Notes: generated from the letters alone by a model not told the origin. A stretch of DNA of 43,897 nt from Elusimicrobia bacterium GWA2_69_24 (GCA_001799695.1 MGTY01000056.1:40736-84632); one strand, 5' to 3'. Positions 15,869 through 24,467 are shown, numbered from the stretch's first letter. Program-made: numbers and translations.

Positions 15869-18712
15869 CTGGATCGCCGGCGTCTGCGGCTCGGCGCCTT
15901 GCTCGCGGCGCTGTCCTTGGCCGCCGCGGCGCGGGCGCAGGAGTTCGGACAGAACCAGGTCCGCGTCCGCGGCTTCGACTGGAAGGTCGTCTCCACCGCC
16001 CACTTCGACCTGCATTACTACGAGGGCTCGGCGCCGATGGTGCCGTTCGCGGCGCAGTCGCTGGAGCGCGCCTACGCGCGGCTGAGCCGGGAGCTCCATC
16101 AGGAGTTCGACGCCCGCCGGCCGTTCTTCCTCTACGCCGGCGTCAACGACATGCAGCAGTCCAACATCGTGGAGGTGGGGGACGGCACGGGCGGCGTGAC
16201 CGAGGCGTTCAAGAACCGGTTCATGGTCTTCCACGACGGCAGCAAGGCCTGGCTGGAGACGGTCATCGCCCACGAGCTGACGCACGTGTTCCAGTACCAG
16301 ATCCTGCTCTCCGGCTTCTGGCGGTCCGCGGACATCCTGAAGCTCTTCGTCTACCCCCTGTGGATGATGGAGGGCTCGGCGGAGCACTACTCCGGCGACG
16401 CCGATGAGACCGCCGGCACGGTCATCCTGCGCGACGCCGCGACGTCGGACACCTTGATCCCGCTCTGGAAGCTGGAGCACTTCAGCCACCTCAAGCCCCA
16501 TCAAGTGCGTCTGGCGTACGAGAGCGGCGGGGAGGCCGTCCGCTTCCTGGAGACCGAATACGGCCGCGGGATGGCGGAGAAGCTGCTGCGCTATTTCGAA
16601 TCCCGTTTCGACTCCGGCGGCGTCCTGCACGACCTCATCGGACTGGACCTGTTCGGCTTCAACCGGCGCTGGCTGGAGCACGTCAAGGAGCGCTACGCCC
16701 GCGCCGTGGGCGAGCAGCGGCTGCAGGAGCCGACCGCGTACGGGGAGGCGCTGACCGCGGCCCACGACGACATCCCCGAGTTCAACACCAGCCCCGTGTT
16801 CACGCCGGACGGTCGGTCCATGGCCTACCTGACGACGCGCTACGGGCATCCCCCCGCCGTGGTCCTCCAGGACCTGCGCACGGGGCGCGTGCGCAAGCTG
16901 ATGTCCCACCTCCCGAGCATCGAGACCGTCCACCTGGGGAACTTCGACAACAAATCCCGGGCGCTGGCGATCTCTCCGGACGGGCGCGAACTCGCGTTCG
17001 CGGGCACCAAGAACCACCGGGACGCCCTGTACTTCCAGCGCGTGCGCGGAGGGCGCCCCCGCCGGGTCCCTCTCCCGGGCTTCATGTCCGCGGCCCAGCC
17101 CTGCTTCTCCCCGGACGGCCGCAGCGTCGCCTTCTCGGGGATGCGGGACGCGCAGACCGACATCTACCTGCTCGACCGGGAGAGCGGGAAGGTCCGCCGG
17201 CTCACCGACGACCCCAACGACGACCAGACCCCGAGCTTCTCCCCCGACGGAAAGAGCGTGGTCTACTCCTCCGAGATCGAGACCCCCGGAGATCCCATGC
17301 CGTATCAGCGCCGCCTGTACCGGGTGCGGCTGGCCGACGGGGGCGTGGAGCGGCTGCTCGAGCTGCGCGGGGCCGCGCGCGACCCGGTCCATTCCCCCGA
17401 CGGCCGGAAGATCCTCTTCACGCTGGAGGCGGACGGGACCTACGACGTCCACGAGCTCGATCTCGCCTCGGGGCGGGCCGCGCGCCTGACGCGCTCGGTG
17501 GGGGCGGCCTACACGCCGGCCTACGCGCCCTCGGGCGAGCTGGCCTTCGCGGCCCTGCGCCGGGGCAGCGTCCACCTCTACAAGGGCGCCCGCGCGCGCT
17601 TCGGCGACGAGCCGCCCGCCTCGGCGGCCGTCGTCGCCGGAGGCCCGCCCGAGGTCGCGGCGTCGACCGTCGCGGCCCGCACGGGAGACCCGCGGCCCGC
17701 CGTGTCGCCCTTCGGGACGGACCTGTTCCTGCCGCTCTTCTTCTACTCCTCCAACGGCGGGTTCTTCTGGACCTCCTACTGGCAGGGCTCCGATCTCCTG
17801 GGGAACCATCAGGCCCAGTCCCTGGTGAGTTACGGGTCCGGGGAGGGTTACCTCGATTATCAGACGGACTACCGCTACGCCCGGTTCCGGCCCGACCTGC
17901 GCGCGGGCGTCGTCGGGCATCTCCGGAACGACGCCTACGACGGGAGCTCGGGCCTGACCGCGGACCAGTCCGCCCACGCGCAGTACGTGGGGGCGAGCTA
18001 CCCCTTCGACCGCTACGACCGGATCGAACTGCTCGCGGCCTCCATCACCGAGCGCACGGCGTACCAGGAGACCGCGCTCATCGAGCGGCGGGAGTCGCGC
18101 CTGGGCAGCGCCGCCCTGGTGCGGGACACGGTCCGGGGGCGCTACCTCGTGGAGACCGCCGGCTCGCGCCTGCGCCTGGGTTACGTGGGGGCGCCGCGCA
18201 TCCTGGGCGCCAATTCCATGCACCAGTCCATCGCCGCCGATGCGATCCGGTACGTGCCCGCCGGGGCGATGAGCGCGCTGGTGCTGCGGGGCTTCGCGGT
18301 CCAGAACTGGGGGCCCGACGCCCGCCAGTTCGAGCTCGGGGGGATCGGGCGCGTACGCGGCTACGGGCGCAGCGACGTCACCGACATCGGTATCCGCGGC
18401 GCGCTGGCCACGGCGGAGTGGCGGATGCCCATCTTCGGCAACCTCGACTACTACATGTGGTACATCTTCCCGGATTTCTATTTCAAGGCGGTGTCCTTGG
18501 CCGTATTCAGCGACGCCGGCGCCGTCGCCGATTCGGAGGGCCAGGCCCGGCGCACGGGCTGGGGCGGGATACGGCACTCCGCCGGCTTCGGCCTGCGCCT
18601 GCACACCTTCATCCTGCAGCTGTTCCCGCTGGTGATCCACTTCGACTACGCCTGGCCGACCACGCACAGGAGCTCCGGGATATTCTATGTCTACATCGGT
18701 CCGCTGTTCTGA
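15869..18712 (+). CDS. Exported metalloprotease / beta-propeller / outer-membrane barrel fusion
   Basis: About 947 residues. After a signal peptide (AARAQ cleavage) comes a peptidase MA-like gluzincin domain with HELTH (residues about 135-139) and the downstream WMMEGSAEH carrying the third zinc ligand Glu. Next are TolB/PD40 propeller repeats, each with SPDG (near VFTPDGRSMAYL, AISPDGRELAFA, CFSPDGRSVAFS, SFSPDGKSVVYS). The last 300 residues are a BamA/TamA-like surface-antigen barrel ending in YVYIGPLF with a terminal Phe. In this frame only CTG or TTG starts exist after the upstream stop. CTG at 15869 has an SD-like GGGGAG and supplies the basic DRRRLR n-region, so I prefer it over TTG at 15899. 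Substrate unknown. Confidence 0.82.
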   Translation: MDRRRLRLGALLAALSLAAAARAQEFGQNQVRVRGFDWKVVSTAHFDLHYYEGSAPMVPFAAQSLERAYARLSRELHQEFDARRPFFLYAGVNDMQQSNIVEVGDGTGGVTEAFKNRFMVFHDGSKAWLETVIAHELTHVFQYQILLSGFWRSADILKLFVYPLWMMEGSAEHYSGDADETAGTVILRDAATSDTLIPLWKLEHFSHLKPHQVRLAYESGGEAVRFLETEYGRGMAEKLLRYFESRFDSGGVLHDLIGLDLFGFNRRWLEHVKERYARAVGEQRLQEPTAYGEALTAAHDDIPEFNTSPVFTPDGRSMAYLTTRYGHPPAVVLQDLRTGRVRKLMSHLPSIETVHLGNFDNKSRALAISPDGRELAFAGTKNHRDALYFQRVRGGRPRRVPLPGFMSAAQPCFSPDGRSVAFSGMRDAQTDIYLLDRESGKVRRLTDDPNDDQTPSFSPDGKSVVYSSEIETPGDPMPYQRRLYRVRLADGGVERLLELRGAARDPVHSPDGRKILFTLEADGTYDVHELDLASGRAARLTRSVGAAYTPAYAPSGELAFAALRRGSVHLYKGARARFGDEPPASAAVVAGGPPEVAASTVAARTGDPRPAVSPFGTDLFLPLFFYSSNGGFFWTSYWQGSDLLGNHQAQSLVSYGSGEGYLDYQTDYRYARFRPDLRAGVVGHLRNDAYDGSSGLTADQSAHAQYVGASYPFDRYDRIELLAASITERTAYQETALIERRESRLGSAALVRDTVRGRYLVETAGSRLRLGYVGAPRILGANSMHQSIAADAIRYVPAGAMSALVLRGFAVQNWGPDARQFELGGIGRVRGYGRSDVTDIGIRGALATAEWRMPIFGNLDYYMWYIFPDFYFKAVSLAVFSDAGAVADSEGQARRTGWGGIRHSAGFGLRLHTFILQLFPLVIHFDYAWPTTHRSSGIFYVYIGPLF

Positions 18713-19949
18713 CGCCGGTCTCTCCTATCGGAGGGGCCTTCTGCTCGTGGAGGGAGTGCCGGCCGGGGACCTGGTCCGCCGGTTCGGCACGCCGCTCTAC
18801 GTCTATTCCGGGAACAGCCTCCGGGACCGCTTCCGGCGCCTGGAGCGGGCTTTTTCGGCGCGGCGGCCGCTGGTCTGCTACGCCGTGAAGGCCAACCCCA
18901 ACCGCGCCGTCTGCGGGCTCCTGTCGCGAGCCGGGGCCGGGGCCGACGTGGTCTCGGGCGGGGAGCTCTTCCGGGCCCTGCGCGCCGGTTTCGCGCCTGG
19001 GAAGACCGTGTTCTCGGGCGTGGGCAAGACGGAGCCCGAGATGCGCCTGGCCCTGCGCAGCCGCATACTCGCCCTCCACGTCGAGTCCGCCGAGGAGATG
19101 GAAGTCCTGGCCTCGGTCGCGCGGCGCCTGCGGCGCCCGGCGCCGGTGACAGTGCGCGTAAACCCCGGGGTCCTGGCCGACACTCACGAGCACATCGCCA
19201 CCGGGCATCCCGGAGCCAAGTTCGGCGTGCCCCCGGAAGAAGCCTTGGCGCTGCTCAAAAAGGCCTCCAGAAGCCCCTGGCTGCGCCCCAGGGGCCTCCA
19301 TGCCCATGTGGGGTCCCAGATCGCCCATACGGCCCCTTACCGGGCCTCCCTGAAGGTCCTGCTGGGGCTGGCGGAGCGCGCGCGGCGCTCGGGGATCCCC
19401 CTGGAGTACCTGGACATCGGCGGCGGCATGGGCATCGAGTACGGGGCGGAGGGCTCCCTGGCTCCGGAGGACCTCGCCGCGGCCGTCCTGCCCGCCTTGC
19501 GGGAGAGCCCGCTGCGGCTCCTGCTCGAGCCCGGGCGCTGGCTGGTGGGCCCCGGGGGCGTCCTCCTGACCACGGTGCTCTACCGCAAGCGGACCTCCGC
19601 GCGTAGGTTCGTGGTCGTGGACGCGGGGATGAACGACCTCATGCGGCCGGCGTTCTACGGCGCCCGGCACGACATCCTCCCCGCGCGCGCGACCCGGAAG
19701 CCGCGGGTCGAGGTCGACGTGGTCGGCCCGGTCTGCGAGACTTCGGACTTCCTCGCCAAGGGGCGCCGCCTCCCGTGGCCGGAGCGCGGGGAGGTCCTCG
19801 CCGTCCTGCAGGCGGGGGCCTATGGATTCTCGATGAGTTCCCAGTACAACTCCCGGCCGCGCGCGGCCGAAGTCCTGGTGACGGGGTCCCGGGCGGCGCT
19901 GTGCCGCCGCCGGGAATCCGCCGCGGACCTGGTCGCATGCGAGCGCTGA
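18687..19949 (+). CDS. lysA: Diaminopimelate decarboxylase
   Basis: A 420-residue PLP enzyme (alanine racemase fold) that makes lysine from meso-diaminopimelate. Landmarks are CYAVKANPN with the PLP Lys, the VSGGELFRAL motif, the HVGSQI motif, the GGGMGIEY phosphate loop, LLEPGRWLVG, and the C-terminal GPVCETSDF with the catalytic Cys and LQAGAYGFSMSSQYNSRP. Its ATG lies 26 bases inside the end of the upstream barrel gene, and its stop overlaps the yfhO-like start by 13 bases, so the three genes are tightly coupled. Confidence 0.95.
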   Translation: MSTSVRCSDAGLSYRRGLLLVEGVPAGDLVRRFGTPLYVYSGNSLRDRFRRLERAFSARRPLVCYAVKANPNRAVCGLLSRAGAGADVVSGGELFRALRAGFAPGKTVFSGVGKTEPEMRLALRSRILALHVESAEEMEVLASVARRLRRPAPVTVRVNPGVLADTHEHIATGHPGAKFGVPPEEALALLKKASRSPWLRPRGLHAHVGSQIAHTAPYRASLKVLLGLAERARRSGIPLEYLDIGGGMGIEYGAEGSLAPEDLAAAVLPALRESPLRLLLEPGRWLVGPGGVLLTTVLYRKRTSARRFVVVDAGMNDLMRPAFYGARHDILPARATRKPRVEVDVVGPVCETSDFLAKGRRLPWPERGEVLAVLQAGAYGFSMSSQYNSRPRAAEVLVTGSRAALCRRRESAADLVACER

Positions 19950-22072
19950 CCCGGCGGGATCGGGCGCCGCTCCTGCTGCTCTGGGCCGGGGCCGCCGCGC
20001 TCCACGCCGCGGTGCTTTCCGGCGGCGGAGTCTATTTCTCCAACGACCTCACGCACATCAGCTTCCCCTGGCGCGTGCTCACCGCCGAACAGCTGCAGCG
20101 GGGCATGGCTCCCCTGTGGAACCCGTACTCCCACTTCGGGATCCCGCTGCTCGCCAACATGCAGACGGGGGTGTTCTATCCGCTCTCGATCCTGTTCCAG
20201 CTCTTCCCCTTCGCGGCGGCGCTGGGGCCCTTCGTCTTTCTCCAGCAGTGTCTGGCCGCGCTGTGGACCTATCTGTGGCTGCGGGGGCGGGGCCACTGCC
20301 GGGCCGGGGCCTGTTCCGGCGCGGCCTTGTTTGCGCTGGGCGGCTTCCTCCTGGGGTATACGGAGGCGCCCAACCTGCAGGGGACGGTGGCCTTCATCCC
20401 GGCGCTGCTGCTCTTCTCCGGCCGGCCGGCGCTCCTCGCTTGCGCCGCCGCGATCTCCTTCCTGGCGGGCTATCCGCCGTTCTGGCTCGCCGGGGCGGGA
20501 GGCGCGCTGTTCTTGAGCGCGGCCTGGCCGCCGGGGGAGACGACGCCGCGGGAGCGGCTCGCGGCCGCGGCGAAGTCCCTGGCGGGCCTGGCCCTGGGAG
20601 CCGGGATCGCCGCCGCGGTCTGGCTCCCCGGAGCGGAGCTGGCCGCCGTCTCGACGCGGGCCCAGGGGATGGGGCTCATGAAGCGCATGGGGCATGCCAT
20701 GAAGCCCGCGCAGATGGCGGGATTCGTCCGGCCGGAGCTGGCCGCCTGGCTGGGGCGGGAGCGGCGGGGCGGAGCGCCCCAGCAGCAGACGATCGCATAC
20801 ACCCGCAAGGACGGCGTGTCGCGGAAGTTCACCTTCACGTCGAGCGGGAGGGACACGCTCCGGGGCGAGAGCGGGACGAAGTTCGTGCCCCATGTCACCA
20901 GCTACATCGGCGCGACGGGCTTCCTCCTGGCGCTGATCGGCTTCGCCGCGCTCGCGCGGAGGCGGCCGTGGGAAGCCCTCCTGCTCGCGGCCGGGGCCGT
21001 CTTCGTGGGGGTGCTCCTCATCGGGCCGCATTCCGCGTTCTCCCGCTGGCTGTGGGAGAAGGTCCCGCCCTTCACCCTGCTGCGCGGTCCGGGACGCCTG
21101 AGCTTCCTGCTCGCGCTGGGGGCCGCGCCGCTGGCGGCCTGGGGGGCGGACTGCCTGCGCGGGGTCCGGGTCCCCGGCGTCCGGCTCGCCGCGCTGCTCC
21201 CCCTGCTCATCGTCGGAGAGCTCGTCCTGCTCGGCCGGGGCTTCTATCCCACGCTCCCGGAAGACTACTACCGGGAGGGCGGGGAGCTCGTGGGATTCCT
21301 GCGCAGCCGTCTGGGGAGCGCGGGCTACTTCCAGAGGTTCACCGCCGCGGAGAGCTGGGCGTACGTGAACAAGGACGACCCTTCCCGGGAGTACCGGGAG
21401 TTCAAGGAAGACATCTTCCGGACCTTCAAACAGAGGCTCTACGGCATCGGGAACGCGGTCTACCACCTGCCCGCGGGGTCCGGGGATTTCGAGCCGCTCA
21501 TCCCGGCTCCGCTGGAAGCCGCTTCCCGGGAGCTCATCGCCGCGGACGCCGGCCGGCGCGAAGCCCTGATGCGCTGGATGGGACTGCGCTTCTGGCTGGC
21601 GCGGGCCGCGGACCAGGGGCCGCCCCTCGTCTATAGGGGGCCGCACCTCTGGTACGTCTACGAGGCGGAGGGGGAGAGGACTCCCGCGTACTGGCTCCCG
21701 TCGAGCGAAGCCGCGGCCCTGCGGGGCCCGCTGGCAGCGGTCTCCGCCGCGTTCCCGGGACGGTATTGGGGCTTCGAAAGGCCGAGAGAGGATGAGGCGC
21801 TCGTCCGCGGCACGGCGCCCGGGGAAGGGACGGTGTGCGTCGCGCAGACCGCGTACGGCGGCTGGCAGGCCTTCGTGAACGGGAAAGCAGTCCCGGTGGA
21901 GAACGCCTTCGGACTGTTCCTCTCCGTCGCAGTGCCCGCGGGCCCCGTCGAGATCCGCCTGCGCTATCGCCCATGGACGTACGCCGCGGGCTGCTGGATG
22001 AGCCTGCTCTTCCTGTCAGCCCTCGCCGCCGCGGGATGGACGCGGCGCCCCTCGCGTACTATAATCCCCTGA
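19937..22072 (+). CDS. YfhO-like polytopic membrane protein
   Basis: A 711-residue inner-membrane protein with about a dozen hydrophobic segments and the YfhO/GT-C-like start: NDLTHISFPW, then PLWNPYSHFGIPLLANMQTGVFYP in the first periplasmic loop. The soluble C-terminal part ends with a beta-rich YGGWQAFVNGKAVPVENAFGLF module and a final membrane helix. YfhO of Firmicutes helps glycosylate lipoteichoic acid; family members are treated as lipid-linked sugar transferases. The acceptor in this diderm organism is unknown. The ATG at 19937 overlaps lysA. Confidence 0.8.
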   Translation: MRALTRRDRAPLLLLWAGAAALHAAVLSGGGVYFSNDLTHISFPWRVLTAEQLQRGMAPLWNPYSHFGIPLLANMQTGVFYPLSILFQLFPFAAALGPFVFLQQCLAALWTYLWLRGRGHCRAGACSGAALFALGGFLLGYTEAPNLQGTVAFIPALLLFSGRPALLACAAAISFLAGYPPFWLAGAGGALFLSAAWPPGETTPRERLAAAAKSLAGLALGAGIAAAVWLPGAELAAVSTRAQGMGLMKRMGHAMKPAQMAGFVRPELAAWLGRERRGGAPQQQTIAYTRKDGVSRKFTFTSSGRDTLRGESGTKFVPHVTSYIGATGFLLALIGFAALARRRPWEALLLAAGAVFVGVLLIGPHSAFSRWLWEKVPPFTLLRGPGRLSFLLALGAAPLAAWGADCLRGVRVPGVRLAALLPLLIVGELVLLGRGFYPTLPEDYYREGGELVGFLRSRLGSAGYFQRFTAAESWAYVNKDDPSREYREFKEDIFRTFKQRLYGIGNAVYHLPAGSGDFEPLIPAPLEAASRELIAADAGRREALMRWMGLRFWLARAADQGPPLVYRGPHLWYVYEAEGERTPAYWLPSSEAAALRGPLAAVSAAFPGRYWGFERPREDEALVRGTAPGEGTVCVAQTAYGGWQAFVNGKAVPVENAFGLFLSVAVPAGPVEIRLRYRPWTYAAGCWMSLLFLSALAAAGWTRRPSRTIIP

Positions 22073-22088
22073 GACCGGAAGTCCCGGC

Positions 22089-22415
22089 ATGAGTAAGAAG
22101 AAGAAAAAGAGGCACTCCGCGCAGGAAGGCTCCCCCCAGGAGGCGGGGGGGGAGTCCGTTCCCATCGAGAAAGAGGCCATTTCATCCGCCGGTTGGAAGA
22201 CCATCGGGGCCGGAGTGCTCCTGCTGATCCTGGGCTTCGGTACGCTTTCCCTGACCGATCCCGAGGGCCGGAACTGGGCCTCGGCGCTTTCTCCCTTCCT
22301 TATCCTGGGCGCTTATGCGGTTATCGCCCTGGGGATATTCCTGCCGGAACCCCAGACCCCGCTTGCAGTCCCTCCCTCCGGGACGCCCCCGGATCCTTCG
22401 AAAACCACCAGCTAA
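22089..22415 (+). CDS. Small two-helix membrane protein
   Basis: A 108-residue protein: a Lys-rich start (SKKKKKRH), a polar stretch, then two hydrophobic helices at about residues 36-55 and 66-85 and a Pro-rich tail. I recognise no family. It starts 16 bases after the yfhO-like gene with an SD-like sequence nearby and is the last plus-strand gene before the non-coding terminus-like stretch. A weak GC hairpin (22434-22452) follows the stop. Confidence 0.65.
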   Translation: MSKKKKKRHSAQEGSPQEAGGESVPIEKEAISSAGWKTIGAGVLLLILGFGTLSLTDPEGRNWASALSPFLILGAYAVIALGIFLPEPQTPLAVPPSGTPPDPSKTTS

Positions 22416-23268
22416 GACATATTCAAGTCGTTTCCTGCCCTCGAGGGGCGGGATATCTCTTCAGGTTCCTCCTGCGGGGCCGTAGCTGGCCCGTTGTCTC
22501 GGTTCCGTCATCCCGAATACACCTTTAGAGACCCATGGTTCCCAGGTGGGGGGGGATCCGCCTCCTTCATGCTGGTCTATTCCCTTGGATCGGGTGGGAT
22601 GGGAGGTTCCCCCCCCGTTTTAGACCATGAGGGACCCATGGTTTCCGGATGAAGCGACTTTTCGGACCTTTCATGGTCTGTCCACCCCTCCCCTGATTTT
22701 CGGGGTCTGAATGCTGCTTGGTCCGAAATGCGTTTGATGGTCTTTTCTTCGGGTGCCTATTTTCAGGGTCCCACCCCCCTTCCTTGTCGAATTCATTGCC
22801 AAGATCCCAGACCCCTTTCTTGGTCTTTTCTGCACCACAAGCTTTTTGGCGGGTCCGAACCTGGTAGATCCCTGAAATCCTGCCTGGATGGGGGGGGATT
22901 CTTACCTGGTTTTTTGGGGACCCCCCCTACCCCAAAAACGGGGTTTTGAAAGGCCGTTTTTAAGGTATCCAGCTACCTTGAAAATGGGATTCCAACAGTG
23001 CGGTTTTGATGGTTTTTTTGGCGGTACTGTTATGGAGGCATCCAGGGGTCCTGCAGCCTGAAATCTTGCCAACTTTCCCGGCTTCCGGATCCGTCGTTGC
23101 TTCGAGTGCTGCCGGATATACCGGAAGCTTGCCAAAACAATGAGTGCTAACTTTGAAAATCTAATAAACCATGTTACGATAATCAAAATAATGCTGTAAA
23201 GAGAATGATTTATTGTGAAAATCTAAAGTGGATTGTACGCATGGGTAAGCCGTCGGTGGTGATGCTGT
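22416..23268. other. Long non-coding stretch with homopolymer runs and degenerate repeats
   Basis: About 850 bp with no plausible gene on either strand. The first half carries many runs of G or C and repeated fragments: GACCCATGGTT at about 22532 and 22631, and CATGGTCT or TGGTCT at several sites. The second half, from about 23100, turns AT-rich and holds a direct repeat GAAAATCTAA (near 23154 and 23217). Base composition is unlike the GC-rich genes on both sides. It ends at the dif-like site. Confidence 0.6.
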
Positions 23269-23296
23269 ATGTAACATAATATATATTATCGTTAGT
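23269..23296 (-). other. dif-like XerC/XerD recombination site
   Basis: On the minus strand a 28-bp site reads ACTAACGATAA, TATATA, TTATGTTACAT, matching the arm-spacer-arm layout of bacterial dif. From memory the second arm differs from the E. coli XerD arm (TTATGTTAAAT) at one of 11 positions, and the spacer equals that of B. subtilis dif. It lies where a 15-kb block of plus-strand genes meets a 15-kb block of minus-strand genes, the orientation expected at a replication terminus. Confidence 0.6.
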
Positions 23297-23426
23297 AATC
23301 AGCACTGGGGGGCGCCCAGGGGCTGGCCCCCCCAGTCCGGCTGGCTGATCAGGTGTTGCGGCGGGATATGAAATGCGGTCGATTGCGGACTTTTGGGCGA
23401 TGTCCGGGATCGAGCCCCGGTGCGGC

Positions 23427-23996
23427 CTATTCTTGGGGTTGGGCGGGGTCAGCCTGGGCCGGGACGGGCGGTCTGGGATGGATGAACGCGGCCTGCTCGA
23501 AAGCGCAGCGGAAGGCCTTCGCGAAGCCTGGGCCGCTGAGTTCGTAGCGCCTTGCGCGACGGCTTCCCGAGGCCAAGATCTCTCCACGTTCCAGGCATCC
23601 CTGGATGATCCGGTCCACCCTGCCGATGGGGTACCCGGAGGTGCGCAGCCATTTCGCCAGCTGCGCGGCCGTAGGTTTGGCGAGCTTTAACAGGGCCTTG
23701 GCTGCCGCCAGGAGGATCAGGGAGGCGTCCTGCTCCGCCTGGTCCCCCCGCAGTTTCGCCCGGAGTTGGAGGCCTCCCCCCCTGGCCTCCAGAATCGTCT
23801 CCCACGGGGGGTGTCCTGCCAAGGCTGGATCCGAGGCTCCCGCGGCCTCCAGCATCGCGCTTCCCGAGGCGTTGGGCTGCAGCATCGATACGAAGTGACG
23901 TCGTTCCGCGGAGACGAAATCCGCGCTGCCCTCGGCCTCGAGCTCCGCGCCGGTGGGAAGTCTCAATCGGATCTTGTGCTGCACCGGTTCTGTCAT
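23427..23996 (-). CDS. Winged-helix protein of unknown function
   Basis: A 189-residue protein. The N-terminus (HKIRLRLPTGAELEAEGSADFV) resembles the short beta-hairpin leader of uncharacterised regulators that act on a 'polar sequence then effector' theme. Residues about 110-175 look like a winged helix: a helix rich in Leu/Ala, the segment TAAQLAKWLRTSGYPIGRV as recognition helices, then a wing RRARRYELSGPGFAKAF. DNA binding is inferred. I chose the ATG at 23994-23996, just downstream of a strong promoter, rather than an upstream frame extension. It is alone in the AT-richer terminus-like region. Confidence 0.6.
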   Translation of the reverse strand: MTEPVQHKIRLRLPTGAELEAEGSADFVSAERRHFVSMLQPNASGSAMLEAAGASDPALAGHPPWETILEARGGGLQLRAKLRGDQAEQDASLILLAAAKALLKLAKPTAAQLAKWLRTSGYPIGRVDRIIQGCLERGEILASGSRRARRYELSGPGFAKAFRCAFEQAAFIHPRPPVPAQADPAQPQE

Positions 23997-24002
23997 GGGC
24001 GT

Positions 24003-24031
24003 TATTATGGCAAGAAAAATATTAAACGTCA
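24003..24031 (-). promoter_or_regulatory. Near-consensus promoter of the winged-helix gene
   Basis: On the minus strand TTGACG, 17 bp, then CATAAT. The -10 box ends seven bases before the ATG at 23996, so the predicted transcript starts at the start codon or within a base or two of it (leaderless), like the promoter at 6975. Confidence 0.7.
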
Positions 24032-24039
24032 ATCCCCCT

Positions 24040-24182
24040 GTGGATATGTGTTGCTTATAGGTTAAAGTCAGATTCTCTCGCAAATAAAGTCAGGATGATG
24101 ACTTGAATGATGGCAATAATGGATTGCTTAAGATTGTAAAGCCATACTTGAGACGGTACATTGTGAATAACCCTGTGGATAA
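24040..24182. promoter_or_regulatory. DnaA-box-like sites in an AT-rich stretch
   Basis: On the minus strand TTATCCACA (24174-24182) and TTATTCACA (24162-24170) both fit the TTATNCACA consensus and lie 12 bp apart in the same orientation. A third match, ATATCCACA (24040-24048), differs by one base. The 140-bp stretch is AT-rich. The surrounding gene orientation argues for a terminus rather than an origin, so the role is unclear. Confidence 0.4.
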
Positions 24183-24287
24183 GCCCTGGGGGGCCCCCCC
24201 TTGGAGGAGGCAGGATTGTTCCGCTACGGGGCCCTGTGTGAGGCCCTCTAGAATCAGGTTCTTAAGGCCTGGGAGCGGGTCGGGAGC

Positions 24288-24391
24288 CGTCATACCGGCG
24301 AAAGCCGGGGTCCAGCCCATCCGTCACCCCGGCGAAAGCCGGGGTCCAGGCTAACGGCTTAACCTGGGTCCCGGCTTTCGCCGGGACGACG
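24288..24391. repeat. REP-like palindromic repeat cluster (three copies)
   Basis: Two direct copies of a unit with CCGGCGAAAGCCGG followed by GGTCCAG, and a third copy inverted as CCCGGCTTTCGCCGGG. This is the widespread intergenic repeat often mistranslated as HPGESRGPG. Copies recur at 38511-38677. With the DnaA-box-like sites it fills the 470 bp between the winged-helix gene and the end of the next minus-strand gene. Confidence 0.85.
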
Positions 24392-24467
24392 AAGCCGGCA
24401 ATGTAGAGAAGCGTTGAACGCACTACGCTAGGGGATGCGGCCGGAGGTCTGCGTGCGGGCGGGTGGG

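Noticed and set aside
15548..18667. A 1039-codon minus-strand frame over the protease-barrel gene
   Set aside because: No recognisable motif and Arg/Gly/Val-biased composition; the plus frame has a signal peptide, HELTH, SPDG repeats and a barrel C-terminus.
22434..22452. Strong intrinsic terminator after the small membrane protein gene
   Set aside because: A 7-bp GC stem with a wobble is present but no T tract follows, so it is not listed as a terminator.
24040..24182. Chromosomal origin (oriC)
   Set aside because: DnaA-box matches and AT-rich sequence are present, but flanking genes converge rather than diverge, a dif-like site is under 1 kb away, and dnaA, dnaN or gidA genes are absent.
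24288..24391. CRISPR array
   Set aside because: Only three palindromic units in mixed orientation with unequal gaps and no cas genes; they are REP-like.
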